A stretch of 64,000 nucleotides of DNA, from contig JANQRG010000035.1 in NCBI GenBank assembly GCA_028284665.1, positions 186,001 to 250,000 on the forward strand, read 5' to 3'. How positions within the stretch are numbered: the first letter of the stretch is position 1; the number at the start of each line of letters is the position of its first letter. The notes beneath the pieces were generated by a model. It made no database searches, was not told where the DNA came from, and was given only the letters and a program-made list of their open reading frames with translations. Shown in pieces: positions 24,821-33,515 of this stretch. The DNA comes from Croceivirga sp. (GTDB lineage Bacteria; Bacteroidota; Bacteroidia; Flavobacteriales; Flavobacteriaceae). Both the position numbers and the translations under genes were made by a program.

Positions 24821-25800
24821 ATCTAATCGAACAGTTCTATACACTTGATTTCCCCTACAGCAATGATGAAAAAATACTCTGTGCTTCCAAAGTTGCGGGC
24901 TTCCCCCATTTTCGAGTTGCTGTAAATAATATGGGTAATCCTGTTATTCTGCTTTCTATTTCCAACCCTGTACGCAATCTGTCGCTTAAGAACTTCCGGC
25001 TTAAATATCTGGAACTAGCCCATAACATCGAGTGCAAGATTTCAGAAAATGGTAAGACCATTTTTGAGTCTTTTACCGTAATCACCTTTACCAGCAGTAA
25101 CCAAAACCTTCAGGAATATTTTCTCCGTATCTGTGAATCGCTTATTCGTTCGCTGAGGACTAAGCCAACCCAAGAACAAGTTATAGATTCGCTTAATAAG
25201 TTCATTGAGGTATTTCGAGCACTCAATGATACACCAACCAAAACCATTCAGGGCCTCTGGTCAGAGCTATTTGTCATTGACGTTGCAACCAACCCTGTGG
25301 CAATGCTTAACTATTGGCATAACATTCCTCAAGAACGTTTCGACTTTAATTCAGGAGAGGAAAAGATTGAAATAAAAAGCAGCAGAAACTATGAACGAAT
25401 CCACACGTTCTCAGCTGAACAACTCAATCCACCTATCAATACATCCATTCTAATTGGTTCAGTATTCATAAGGCCGAGCAGTTCAGGCAAGAGCATTCAA
25501 GACCTTGTTGACAGCATTACCGAAAAAGTCGAAGACTCCGTTGAATTGATTGACAAGGTCAACACCGTTATAATTCGAACACTTGGCAGTTCGCTTGAAC
25601 AATCGTTGAAAATGAAATTTGACTACCAAGTAGCAACTGAATCATTGAGGTTTTACCAATACGAGGACATCAAGAAAATTGAGCAAATCAGTATTCCAAC
25701 AGAAGTGACAGAAGTTCGCTACAAATCTGATATGACTGCAATTGAACATATCGAATTAAACAAATTAGATGATAAAGGAGAATTATTCAATGCTATCTAG
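24817..25800 (+). CDS. PD-(D/E)XK nuclease (DUF4420-like) of R-M system
   Basis: 327 residues. The likely active site is in the middle: GLWSELFVI (Glu about 150), RFDF (Asp about 176) and EIKSS (ExK about 185-187). This matches the 'PD-(D/E)XK motif protein' family (DUF4420) regularly found beside Z1 and MORC-like ATPase genes. It should supply the DNA-cutting activity. It is the last gene of the operon; the AIPR abortive-infection gene often found at the end of such operons is not present in the following 345 bp, and the next gene is an unrelated hydrolase. Confidence 0.82.
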   Translation: MNLIEQFYTLDFPYSNDEKILCASKVAGFPHFRVAVNNMGNPVILLSISNPVRNLSLKNFRLKYLELAHNIECKISENGKTIFESFTVITFTSSNQNLQEYFLRICESLIRSLRTKPTQEQVIDSLNKFIEVFRALNDTPTKTIQGLWSELFVIDVATNPVAMLNYWHNIPQERFDFNSGEEKIEIKSSRNYERIHTFSAEQLNPPINTSILIGSVFIRPSSSGKSIQDLVDSITEKVEDSVELIDKVNTVIIRTLGSSLEQSLKMKFDYQVATESLRFYQYEDIKKIEQISIPTEVTEVRYKSDMTAIEHIELNKLDDKGELFNAI

Positions 25801-26144
25801 CTAGCCCCTTTCTGGTGCGCGAATCCCTGCTTTAAGCAGGCAAGCGTTCGTGTACCTTTTGTTTTAACCAAGTACCACATCTGCAAAGCCCCACCAGAGG
25901 CGAGAATCCGGTAAACGTTAAAAAGTAGATTCCGCAATGCACCTGCCTGTCATGCCAAAGGCAGATAAATCGGCAGACAGGTGCGCAATGACAAGGCTTT
26001 GCATAGCGGCTTACAGGCGCCTAGCCCGCTTTCGTGGACCTTGGTAGTCCGTGGTTTTTGCTATCTTCCCAAAGCATTCGCTAACGCTGCAGGGGTAACC
26101 CCTCAAAAGAACCTCTGTGAAATACCTAACCAAAAGACCCAAAC
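25801..26144. other. Gene-free right flank of the defence island
   Basis: No gene seen. It holds two palindromic pieces: CCTGCTT-T-AAGCAGG (25826-25840), a possible weak terminator stem without a T run, and a longer hairpin with arms GCACCTGCCTGTC (25939-25951) and GCAGACAGGTGC (25973-25984). These look like dispersed intergenic repeats. No direct repeat matching the left flank was found by eye. Confidence 0.5.
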
Positions 26145-28544
26145 ATGAAAACCAAGTTCCAACAGATCGTTAAATGGTGTAAAGCTCAAATCAAAAGCAT
26201 TACTCCGGGAAACTCCGCTTTAAAAGGGGCCGCATGGGGCCTGTTGCTCGTAACCGGGCTACTTTGGCTGGTTTTCGCCATCCGGGTTACCGCCAACCTT
26301 AGCGACGGGTGGGTGCTCTTGTTGTTCCTTGGCTTTGTGTTAATAGCCATCCTAGCCGCCTATCTCACCCGATGGCTACTGCTACAGTTGGGAGATTTTC
26401 ACAAAGTATATCAACGGGCGCTTTTTATCGCCCTGCCCCTCCTGATCCTAATGAGCTTCGAATGGATGATACCGGTATTTCTGGCCCTGATGGCCTCGCT
26501 GTTGGGGGCGGCCCTTTGGGTATTGAAAAACACCGGGTTTCGGCAGCTCTCCCCCAGGAAGAAAGGGGTTACCCTGCTCGGCTTAGCGATAGGCCTTGGA
26601 GGCTTCATTGCCGCTGGGATAGGGTATAGTCGTACCGGTTTTGAAGTGGATCCCATTATTAATGCAGCGACCTCCGTTACTACCCCTGTTCCGTCACTTA
26701 TCGCACCTTCTCCTGCCGAAAAAGGCCCCTATACTGTAAAAACCTTGACCTACGGCAGTGGTAATGATCGTCACCGACCGGAGTTCGGGTCGGAAGTAGA
26801 CCTTACCACAGAAACGGTCAATGGGGTACCCTTTATTGATGATTGGGATGGTTTTGGTGGCTGGTGGCGTGAAAAGTACTGGGGCTTTGATTCCAGCGCT
26901 TTGCCCTTAAATGCCAGGGTATGGTACCCTGAAGGAGAAGGCCCTTTTCCACTCGCCCTTATTGTTCATGGCAACCATGGGATGCAGGACTATTCCGATG
27001 TGGGCTATGCCTATCTGGGCGAATTACTGGCTTCCAAAGGGATCATTTTAGCCTCGGTGGATGAGAATTTTATCAATGGGTCCTGGTCCAACATCTTTGG
27101 CGGATTGGATGAGGAAAACGATGCCCGCGGATGGCTGCTGCTGGAACACTTACGGCAATTTCATGAATGGAACACTACCGAAGGCCATCGGTTCCATCAG
27201 CAAATCGATACAGCTAACATCGCCTTGATCGGACACTCCCGAGGAGGCGAAGCCGTGGCCCATGCAGCGATGTTCAATACCCTCCCCTACTATCCGGACG
27301 ATGCGGCCATATCCTTTGATTATAACTATGCGATCCAGTCCATTGTGGCTATTGCTCCGGTGGACGGCCAGTACAAACCGGGAGACACCCGAACCACCTT
27401 TGACAACGTCGATTATTTTGTAATTCACGGTGCACAAGATGCCGATGTTACCTCTTTTATGGGTTCACAACAATATGAACGGGTGACGTTTAATGACAGT
27501 CTGTATTATTTTAAATCCGGGTTGTATGTCTACGGGGCTAATCATGGGCAATTCAATACCAGCTGGGGCAACAATGATACCGGCAATCCGTTCACGGGAA
27601 TGCTGAATTTGAAACAGCTGCTTTCTGCTGAAGATCAGCGAACCATTGCCGAGGTATACATCGGAGCCTTTTTAGACATCACGTTACAAAACAAAACCGA
27701 ATATATGCCCCTATTTCTGGATCCCAGAAAAGGTGCGGATTGGCTTCCTGAAACGATCTATTTGAGTCAGTTTGAAGACTCGAATTTAAGCGTGGTGGCC
27801 AATTTTGATGAAGACTTTGATGTGTCTACTATCACCCAACCCGAAGGAAACGTTACTACCGAAAACCTAACGGTGTGGAAGGAACAGGAGATACAATTAA
27901 AATGGCAGAAAAAGGGAAGTAGGGCACTTTTTGTAGGTTGGGACTATGATTTTGAGGAGAAGGAAGACACCATGGAATCCGTACCGGATTCGGTGATCGC
28001 CAGCTATACGATCAGCCTACCCCCTGTGGCCATTGACAGTACCGCCGCCTTGGTGTTTTCCATGGCGGAATCCAAGGAAGACGCCAACCCTAAAACATCG
28101 GGCAAATGGGTAACCAACGATGAAAACGGGGACGAGGACGAGGATGACGAAGAGGAAGAAGACGCTGAAGAAGACGCTGAAGAAGAAGAGGAGGATGAGG
28201 CGACGGAGGAGGAGGAAAAGGAAGAAGACAAGGATGAACCTAAGGAACCTATTGATCTTACCATTCAACTAAAAGACTCGCTCGGGCAACAGATCGCTTT
28301 CCCCTTGAGTCGGTTTTCGCCCTTACAACGGACCCTGGAGGTGGTCATTAACAAAACAGGGTTTATCACGAACGAGAAAGCCTCGGAAAAGGTCTATCAA
28401 ACCTTTTATTTCCCTTTTGAACAACTCCGGGAAACGCATCCCAATTTTGATTTTACCCGTATCACTACCTTGCGTTTTGTCTTTGACAAGAATGAAAAGG
28501 GTGTGATCTCGATAGATAACCTCGGGTTTATGAAACCCTTGTGA
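26145..28544 (+). CDS. Membrane-anchored alpha/beta hydrolase with acidic low-complexity tract
   Basis: 799 residues. About five hydrophobic helices fill residues 28-175. A hydrolase domain follows (about 195-520): LALIVHGNHGMQDYSDVGYA carries the oxyanion strand, GHSRGGEAV (about 363-371) is the nucleophile elbow with the catalytic Ser, and later Asp (VIHGAQDADVTSF) and His (YGANHGQFN) complete the triad. The layout resembles PAF-acetylhydrolase/chlorophyllase-like esterases. Residues about 660-705 are almost purely Asp/Glu, splitting a C-terminal beta-rich domain that ends in DNLGFMKPL. The substrate is unknown; location is the envelope. The G+C-rich codon use returns to the window's usual style after the defence island. 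Confidence 0.75.
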   Translation: MKTKFQQIVKWCKAQIKSITPGNSALKGAAWGLLLVTGLLWLVFAIRVTANLSDGWVLLLFLGFVLIAILAAYLTRWLLLQLGDFHKVYQRALFIALPLLILMSFEWMIPVFLALMASLLGAALWVLKNTGFRQLSPRKKGVTLLGLAIGLGGFIAAGIGYSRTGFEVDPIINAATSVTTPVPSLIAPSPAEKGPYTVKTLTYGSGNDRHRPEFGSEVDLTTETVNGVPFIDDWDGFGGWWREKYWGFDSSALPLNARVWYPEGEGPFPLALIVHGNHGMQDYSDVGYAYLGELLASKGIILASVDENFINGSWSNIFGGLDEENDARGWLLLEHLRQFHEWNTTEGHRFHQQIDTANIALIGHSRGGEAVAHAAMFNTLPYYPDDAAISFDYNYAIQSIVAIAPVDGQYKPGDTRTTFDNVDYFVIHGAQDADVTSFMGSQQYERVTFNDSLYYFKSGLYVYGANHGQFNTSWGNNDTGNPFTGMLNLKQLLSAEDQRTIAEVYIGAFLDITLQNKTEYMPLFLDPRKGADWLPETIYLSQFEDSNLSVVANFDEDFDVSTITQPEGNVTTENLTVWKEQEIQLKWQKKGSRALFVGWDYDFEEKEDTMESVPDSVIASYTISLPPVAIDSTAALVFSMAESKEDANPKTSGKWVTNDENGDEDEDDEEEEDAEEDAEEEEEDEATEEEEKEEDKDEPKEPIDLTIQLKDSLGQQIAFPLSRFSPLQRTLEVVINKTGFITNEKASEKVYQTFYFPFEQLRETHPNFDFTRITTLRFVFDKNEKGVISIDNLGFMKPL

Positions 28545-28596
28545 AAAAGGGAAGTAGAATCAAAGAGATGTGCCACTCCCTCTTTTAATCTGTGCC

Positions 28597-28684
28597 GTCA
28601 TTTCGAACGAATGTGAGAAATCTTAATTTTTGGATTTCTCAATCGTCTCCCGATAGCTATCGGGATTCCTCATGTCGAAATGAC
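28597..28684. repeat. 88-bp inverted repeat, REP-like intergenic element
   Basis: Ten-base arms GTCATTTCGA and TCGAAATGAC enclose a second inner pair (AGAAATC/GATTTCT) and a 16-bp perfect palindrome CCCGATAGCTATCGGG (28649-28664). It sits between convergent genes and could form a large cruciform or act as a bidirectional terminator. Confidence 0.6.
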
Positions 28685-28724
28685 TGAAGTAAGCAGCGCA
28701 AATTGTCACTCGTTCACTGCACAA

Positions 28725-29594
28725 CTAATGATACACTGAAAACAACTCGGTGGCCTTATTATAGGCGGCCTCAAAGACCATCCAGTTCACCCCGGTATCC
28801 GCTTTTTGTTCCGTAAAGTAGGACAACATTTTTTCAGTCGGCATGTTACCTGTTAGCTCATCTTTGGCCATCGGACAGCCGCCAAAGCCTTGTACGGCAC
28901 CATCAAACCGGCGGCAGCCTGCTTGATAAGCGGCTTCTACTTTTTCCCGCCAGGTGGTGGGCGTAGTATGCAAATGGGCACCAAATTCAATCCCCGGATA
29001 TTTTGGGATCAGATTCGAAAAGAGATAGTCAATCACCTCCGGGGTGGACGTCCCCACCGTGTCGGATAAGGACAAAATACGGACGCCCATAGCGGTAAGT
29101 TTCTCCGTCCAGTCCGCTACAATGTCTACGTCCCAGGGATCCCCATAAGGATTCCCGAAACCCATGGAAATATAGGTCACTACGGCTTTATTAGAAGCAT
29201 GTGCGATGTCCAGTATCTCTTGTAAGGTTGCTACAGACTGCGCAATGGTCTTATGGGTATTTCGCATTTGAAAGTTCTCGGAAATGGAAAAGGGAAAACC
29301 CAGGTAATCAATTTCAGGATGGGTGCTAGCATCCTTGGCCCCTCTTACATTCGCCACTATAGCCAATAGCTTGCTAGAAGTACGACTTAGGTCCAATTGA
29401 GCAAGAACATCAGCGGTATCCTGCATTTGTGGGATGGCTTTGGGGGACACAAAACTGCCAAAATCGATGGTATCAAAACCACAACCCAACAAGGTCTGGA
29501 TATATTTTGCTTTTACGGTCGTAGGAATAAAAGGTTTGATCCCCTGCATGGCATCTCTGGGGCATTCGATGATTTTCACGTTTTCCTGGGACAT
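28725..29594 (-). CDS. Hydroxymethylglutaryl-CoA lyase
   Basis: 289 residues from ATG at 29594 (MSQENVKIIECPRDAMQG). The family fold is a TIM barrel; visible landmarks are the N-terminal ECPRDAMQG (ligand Asp and substrate Arg), HLHTTPTTW (metal His pair), and GFGGCPMAKDELTGNMPTEK, the catalytic-cysteine loop. It splits HMG-CoA into acetyl-CoA and acetoacetate in leucine breakdown. No other leucine-degradation gene is nearby. A TTG at 29609 would add five residues within the repeat tract and is less likely. Assignment over homocitrate/isopropylmalate synthase relatives rests on length and the GGCP loop. Confidence 0.88.
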   Translation of the reverse strand: MSQENVKIIECPRDAMQGIKPFIPTTVKAKYIQTLLGCGFDTIDFGSFVSPKAIPQMQDTADVLAQLDLSRTSSKLLAIVANVRGAKDASTHPEIDYLGFPFSISENFQMRNTHKTIAQSVATLQEILDIAHASNKAVVTYISMGFGNPYGDPWDVDIVADWTEKLTAMGVRILSLSDTVGTSTPEVIDYLFSNLIPKYPGIEFGAHLHTTPTTWREKVEAAYQAGCRRFDGAVQGFGGCPMAKDELTGNMPTEKMLSYFTEQKADTGVNWMVFEAAYNKATELFSVYH

Positions 29595-29607
29595 GGTGTA
29601 AAAATAC

Positions 29608-29945
29608 AAAGTAGGAAGCTGGAAGTACGATTTAAGAAGTACGAATTTCGAAGGACGAGGTTTGAATTTCGAAGTACCAAGGGGGAAGTACGAGTTTGGA
29701 ATTTGAAGAGGGAGAAGTCGGAAGTACGATTTAAGAAGTACGAATTTGAAAGGACCAAATTTGAATTACGAAGTACGGAGTGAGAAGGACGAATTTCGAA
29801 GTACAAAGTTGGAAGTACGAGGTTTGAATTACAAAGTATGAAGCGAAAAGTGGGAAGGACGAATTTCGAAGGACGAATTTGGAATTTGCGATTTGTGATT
29901 TGGGTTTTGGGTTTTGGGTTTTGAAGTTTGTTGTTTGTTGTTTGA
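29608..29945. repeat. Degenerate AAGTACGAATTT-type repeat tract
   Basis: The 356 bp between the HMG-CoA lyase start and the LysE stop hold no gene. They consist of many imperfect copies of GAAGTACGAATTT and GAAGGACGAATTT. A 28-bp unit occurs exactly twice (29621-29648 and 29720-29747). The right end decays into runs of GGGTTTT and TTGTTTG (29892-29943). The spacing is irregular, unlike a CRISPR array. Confidence 0.8.
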
Positions 29946-29950
29946 GATTT

Positions 29951-30571
29951 CTATCCTACCAACAGGTAGATAGCAATAGCCAGAAACACCACAATCTGTA
30001 ACCATTTAAAGAATACCGCAATTCTAGGTGTTTTTTCCAAATAGCTGGAAATACTTCCCGCCAGGATAGCTATGGTTCCAAAAATAACCGAAGACACCCC
30101 AATAAACAGCAAGCCCAACACATAAAACTGGATTATAGTATTCAGAGAACTGCTGAAGAGAAATCCGGGAAAAAAAGCCAGGAAGAAAATAGTGACTTTG
30201 GGATTGAGCACATTCATCCAAAACCCTTTTCTGAATAGCCCACCCAGACGTAAATTCGTAGTATTGCCCTGGGATAATGCAATCCCTGAGCCCTCTTTAT
30301 ACACCATAACTGCGAGATAAAGCAGATACAACGCACCGAACAGTTTGATCACCCAAAATACCGTAGGACTCCTTTTGATCACTTCAGAGACGCCAAAAGC
30401 CAGTAAAGTGGTGTGCACCAAACATCCCGTCATTAAACCCGCCACTACTGCCAAACCATACTTTTTCCCGTTGGCCATGCTAAGGGTGAGCACAAAAATA
30501 TTGTCCGGGCCGGGAGAAAAGGCCAATGCTGCCGTTGCCAAAACAAAACCAACAAGAATCTCGTATTCCAT
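29951..30571 (-). CDS. LysE-family amino-acid/homoserine-lactone type exporter
   Basis: 206 residues, six predicted helices. The N-terminal segment LAFSPGPDNIFVLTLSMANG carries the family signature (SPGPDN), followed by KYGLAVVAGLMTGCLVHTTL. WMNVLNPKVTIFFLAFFPGF (about 115-134) is the second conserved block. RhtB/LysE proteins export amino acids or related metabolites by proton antiport. The specific substrate is unknown. It reads toward the repeat tract, with no operon partner. Confidence 0.9.
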   Translation of the reverse strand: MEYEILVGFVLATAALAFSPGPDNIFVLTLSMANGKKYGLAVVAGLMTGCLVHTTLLAFGVSEVIKRSPTVFWVIKLFGALYLLYLAVMVYKEGSGIALSQGNTTNLRLGGLFRKGFWMNVLNPKVTIFFLAFFPGFLFSSSLNTIIQFYVLGLLFIGVSSVIFGTIAILAGSISSYLEKTPRIAVFFKWLQIVVFLAIAIYLLVG

Positions 30572-30633
30572 TTGACGGGAAAATTACGAATTCCAAAATT
30601 TGAATAGTTGTTTTGTGTAGAATGGACTAATCC

Positions 30634-30739
30634 TCGTCATGCTAAATTTATTTCAGCATCCCACAAGTAGCAAATGGTAATAGCTGTCAATGGGATCCTG
30701 AAACAAACCCGCCTTGTTGGTAGACAGGTTCAGGGTAAC
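30634..30739. repeat. REP-like element, left copy (two palindromic boxes)
   Basis: Box 1 (30634-30660) is nearly the reverse complement of 31331-31357, with two differences. Box 2 (30692-30739) contains GGGATCCTGAAACAAA and CAGGTTCAGGG. Each box is itself an imperfect hairpin. Confidence 0.6.
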
Positions 30740-30811
30740 GTTTACCGATTGGATTATACCTCCTACATCCATTTATAGCAGCCTATTTTTCGTACCTTCA
30801 AAACAAAAACC

Positions 30812-31252
30812 ATGCGATTAGGCATTACGAGAACGCATTTTCTATCGTATTTAGGGATCATTGGGGTTGGTTTGGTCCTGGTGTATACCATGAAATTAAT
30901 TCCGGAATTTAAACCCTCACCCACAGCAACACCTATGGTAGAAGACACCAAAACCTTACGCCACGTAGTACTCTTCAAATTCAAGGAAGGTACGACTTCA
31001 GCGGAACAACAAGCCGTGGAAACAGCTTTTTCCGGTTTACCCGCTAAAATTCCTGAGATCGTTGCTTTTGAATGGGGTACTAATAACAGTCCCGAAGGCC
31101 TGGACAAAGGATTTACACATTGCTTTTTCCTGACCTTCAAAAGTGAAGCGGACCGTGATGCGTATTTACCCCACCCCGATCATAAGGCGTTTGGAGAGAT
31201 CGCCGGCCCACATATTGAGGATGTGTTGGTGGTGGATTATTGGGCGGAGTAG
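30812..31252 (+). CDS. Dabb-domain protein with N-terminal membrane anchor
   Basis: 146 residues. One helix (about 12-30, LGIIGVGLVLVYTM) precedes a stress-responsive A/B-barrel domain of about 95 residues: LRHVVLFKFKEGTTSAEQQ, ETAFSGLPAKIPEIVAFEWG, HCFFLTFKSEADRDAYLPHP. The family includes small dimeric enzymes and stress proteins with no shared activity. The His pairs typical of the fold are kept. The gene stands alone, between two inverted REP-like elements; TACCTTC 16 bp upstream resembles a -7 box. Confidence 0.85.
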   Translation: MRLGITRTHFLSYLGIIGVGLVLVYTMKLIPEFKPSPTATPMVEDTKTLRHVVLFKFKEGTTSAEQQAVETAFSGLPAKIPEIVAFEWGTNNSPEGLDKGFTHCFFLTFKSEADRDAYLPHPDHKAFGEIAGPHIEDVLVVDYWAE

Positions 31253-31275
31253 GTAGGTTTCTTAGTTATTCCGCG

Positions 31276-31357
31276 GTCACCCTGAACTTGTTTCAGGGTC
31301 TCATCCTACGCTACGGCATCCTCGTTATGCGATGCTAAAATAAATTCAGCATGACGA
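31276..31357. repeat. REP-like element, right copy (inverted relative to the left)
   Basis: Contains GTCACCCTGAACTTG with TTTCAGGGTC (31276-31300) and the box at 31331-31357. Order and orientation mirror the left copy, so the pair brackets the Dabb gene. Confidence 0.6.
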
Positions 31358-31364
31358 AAAGTTC

Positions 31365-31898
31365 TTACCACGTATACTCCGGGGGATCAATGTCATTCAT
31401 CCGTAAATACAGGTTAGCCTTGGCCCGGTGATTTGTCATATGATCCTGCACATAGAAAAAAGCAAAGGCCCTACTCACGGTATTGCCACTATGGTACATG
31501 ACACAAGTTTCGTCCAATTGGGTTTGCTCAATGGAATAGATGACCTCTGTGGTGTAGTCAAATCCCTCTTGCACCAAGGCTATGATTTCGTCCTTTGTCA
31601 TGGTTGCGGCATCCGGAGCGTTGGGTGTTACTTTCATTCCCAGTACATAGCGTTTGGTCAACAACTCAATGGTATAGCCAATATGCACCATTTGCTCTGC
31701 AAAGGACTTACTCACCGGAGTTGGACGATAGTCGTATAATTCCTCCGGCATTGCATCGGCCACTGCTAAACAGTGTGCCTTGGCTTCCAGCCACACCGGT
31801 AAATACATTTTAGTAAAATCCGTTTGTGGCCCTTGTTCTTGTGCCCATAGCAGGTTGCCGGCTAGTAGCCCTAGCAAAAAAAATCCAATGATTTTCAT
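31365..31898 (-). CDS. Exported DinB-family protein
   Basis: 177 residues from ATG at 31898. A signal peptide (MKIIGFFLLGLLAGNLLWAQ) precedes a DinB four-helix domain. The presumed metal ligands are in AEQMVHIGYTI, and in QDHMTNHRAKANLYLRM, where HxxxH sits as in the family. An extra-cytoplasmic thiol transferase or hydrolase is possible; the substrate is unknown. It starts 11 bp after the pyrD stop on the same strand and may be co-transcribed with it, without obvious functional link. It is one of three DinB-type proteins in the window. Confidence 0.82.
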   Translation of the reverse strand: MKIIGFFLLGLLAGNLLWAQEQGPQTDFTKMYLPVWLEAKAHCLAVADAMPEELYDYRPTPVSKSFAEQMVHIGYTIELLTKRYVLGMKVTPNAPDAATMTKDEIIALVQEGFDYTTEVIYSIEQTQLDETCVMYHSGNTVSRAFAFFYVQDHMTNHRAKANLYLRMNDIDPPEYTW

Positions 31899-31908
31899 AA
31901 TCAAGCCC

Positions 31909-32949
31909 TTAGTGTCCTTGCTCCAAGATAGCTTTATTGATCCGTTTAATCAAACCCGGACCTTCGTAGACAAAGCCAGTGTAGAGTTGTACCAGATCCG
32001 CTCCAGCTTCTAATTTTTCAATCGCGTCTTCCGGGGTATGGATCCCTCCCACTCCGATGATGGGGAAGGCCTTTTTACTCTTTTCAGCCAGAAAGCGAAT
32101 CACCTCCGTACTTCGATCCCCTAAGGGTTTTCCGCTTAACCCTCCTTTTTCTTCGGCGATGATCAGATGCGATTTTAGTCCTTTCCGGGAAATAGTGGTA
32201 TTCGTCGCTATGACCCCGTCTATCTTGGTGGTGCGCACAATAGTGATGATATCCATTAACTGGGCATCCGTTAAGTCCGGAGCAATCTTTAATAAAATTG
32301 GTTTCTCACTGACGTTTAGCTTTTCGGCATATTTCGTATTCTCCCGTTGTAACTTCTTCAAAAGCTGCGTGAGTGGCTTTTTGTCTTGAAGTTCCCGTAA
32401 GCCCGGAGTATTGGGCGAGCTGACATTGACTACAAAATAATCCACATATTCAAAGAGGGCGTCAAAGCAAATCAGATAGTCTTTCACCGCATCCTTGTTT
32501 GGGGTCTTTTTATTCTTCCCAATATTCCCCCCTACGATCACCCGATGCTCTTTTTTAAGCCGTTCTACAGCATCAAAAACCCCTTGATTGTTAAATCCCA
32601 TCCTGTTGATGATGGCCTCATCATTCTTCAATCGAAAAAGACGTTTTTTTGGATTCCCGGCCTGGGGTTTTGGGGTTAGCGTTCCGATTTCAATAAATCC
32701 AAAACCAAAATCTGAAAATTCGTTGTACAGCTTGGCATCCTTATCAAAACCTGCTGCTAAACCCACGGGATTTTTAAAGGTTACCCCAAACACTTCCCGT
32801 TCCAAGCGCTTGTCGGTCACAAGAAATAGCTTTCGCAAGAGTGATGAAAAACCTAGTTTGGAAAAGAGTTGTAAGGCTGAAAAAGAAAAGTGATGGGCGG
32901 CTTCGGCATCAAGCAAAAATAATATGGGGCGGATTATCAGCTTGTACAT
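31909..32949 (-). CDS. pyrD: Dihydroorotate dehydrogenase (quinone), class 2
   Basis: 346 residues, the usual length of class 2 enzymes. The N-terminal helix ([20 protein letters not shown]) docks on the membrane. [32 protein letters not shown]-like loop, [12 protein letters not shown] (catalytic Ser region) and [20 protein letters not shown] (FMN phosphate site) are all present. It oxidises dihydroorotate to orotate in pyrimidine synthesis with quinone as acceptor. Distinction from class 1 is supported by the N-terminal extension and Ser base. Confidence 0.95.
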   Translation of the reverse strand: MYKLIIRPILFLLDAEAAHHFSFSALQLFSKLGFSSLLRKLFLVTDKRLEREVFGVTFKNPVGLAAGFDKDAKLYNEFSDFGFGFIEIGTLTPKPQAGNPKKRLFRLKNDEAIINRMGFNNQGVFDAVERLKKEHRVIVGGNIGKNKKTPNKDAVKDYLICFDALFEYVDYFVVNVSSPNTPGLRELQDKKPLTQLLKKLQRENTKYAEKLNVSEKPILLKIAPDLTDAQLMDIITIVRTTKIDGVIATNTTISRKGLKSHLIIAEEKGGLSGKPLGDRSTEVIRFLAEKSKKAFPIIGVGGIHTPEDAIEKLEAGADLVQLYTGFVYEGPGLIKRINKAILEQGH

Positions 32950-33005
32950 TAACTGTTATTTTCCGTAAAAATAGAAACTCTGTTAAGAGTACCTTAAAAA
33001 AAAAG

Positions 33006-33422
33006 CTATTTTTCGTTCACCGAACGATTCACGTAAATAGGATTCCTCAAGATTTCAGTGCACAGCAGGATATAAAGGTTGTACTGTTCCTCATTGAAGG
33101 TACTGAGTAACCGTTGGTCCAGCATCCGCATATTACTTTTCATACTATCTAACAGGACCTTAAACGCATCGGACATTTTCACAATATCTTCCGTAGTACT
33201 TTGCGGGTGATTTTTGAGAAGGGATTGGGCCTGGTTTTCCAAATATTCATTTCTCACTTTTAGTTCAGCACCCCAATTGCGGAGTTGTTCGGTTTGTGCC
33301 TCGGTTAGTTGAAATACACTAACAATTCGTTCGTCATCCCTTCCCCCAATGCCAAGATAGCAGTCTTCCTGGGAAAATAGCAAACCGGGTAGTAGTACTA
33401 AAAAGTGTAAAAGTTTAATCAA
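33006..33422 (-). CDS. Small exported protein of unknown function
   Basis: 138 residues. The only start that keeps the signal peptide (MIKLLHFLVLLPGLLFSQ) is a TTG at 33422, preceded two codons upstream by an in-frame stop. The mature part is mostly helical with heptad-like leucines (LTEAQTEQLRNWGAELKVRN), resembling periplasmic Spy/CpxP-like helical proteins in size and composition, but I cannot assign it to a family. One Cys pair (DCYLG and LLCTEIL) could form a disulfide. It lies between pyrD and pepT without an operon link. Confidence 0.6.
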   Translation of the reverse strand: MIKLLHFLVLLPGLLFSQEDCYLGIGGRDDERIVSVFQLTEAQTEQLRNWGAELKVRNEYLENQAQSLLKNHPQSTTEDIVKMSDAFKVLLDSMKSNMRMLDQRLLSTFNEEQYNLYILLCTEILRNPIYVNRSVNEK

Positions 33423-33515
33423 ATTTCAAATTTTGGAGGAAGAAGATATCCCGTTATAGCCGCTAGCAGGAATAAAATGGATGAATAAACGGTATTTTTG
33501 ATAAAAAGCATTGAA

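Noticed and set aside
19212-26144. Prophage or transposon explanation for the island
   Set aside because: No integrase, transposase, phage structural gene or flanking direct repeat was found by eye.
28004-28268. Serine-rich and phenylalanine-rich frames opposite the hydrolase
   Set aside because: Antisense shadows of the GA-rich acidic tract.
29608-29945. Possible CRISPR array
   Set aside because: Repeats are imperfect and irregular, without unique spacers of constant length, and no cas genes are in the window.
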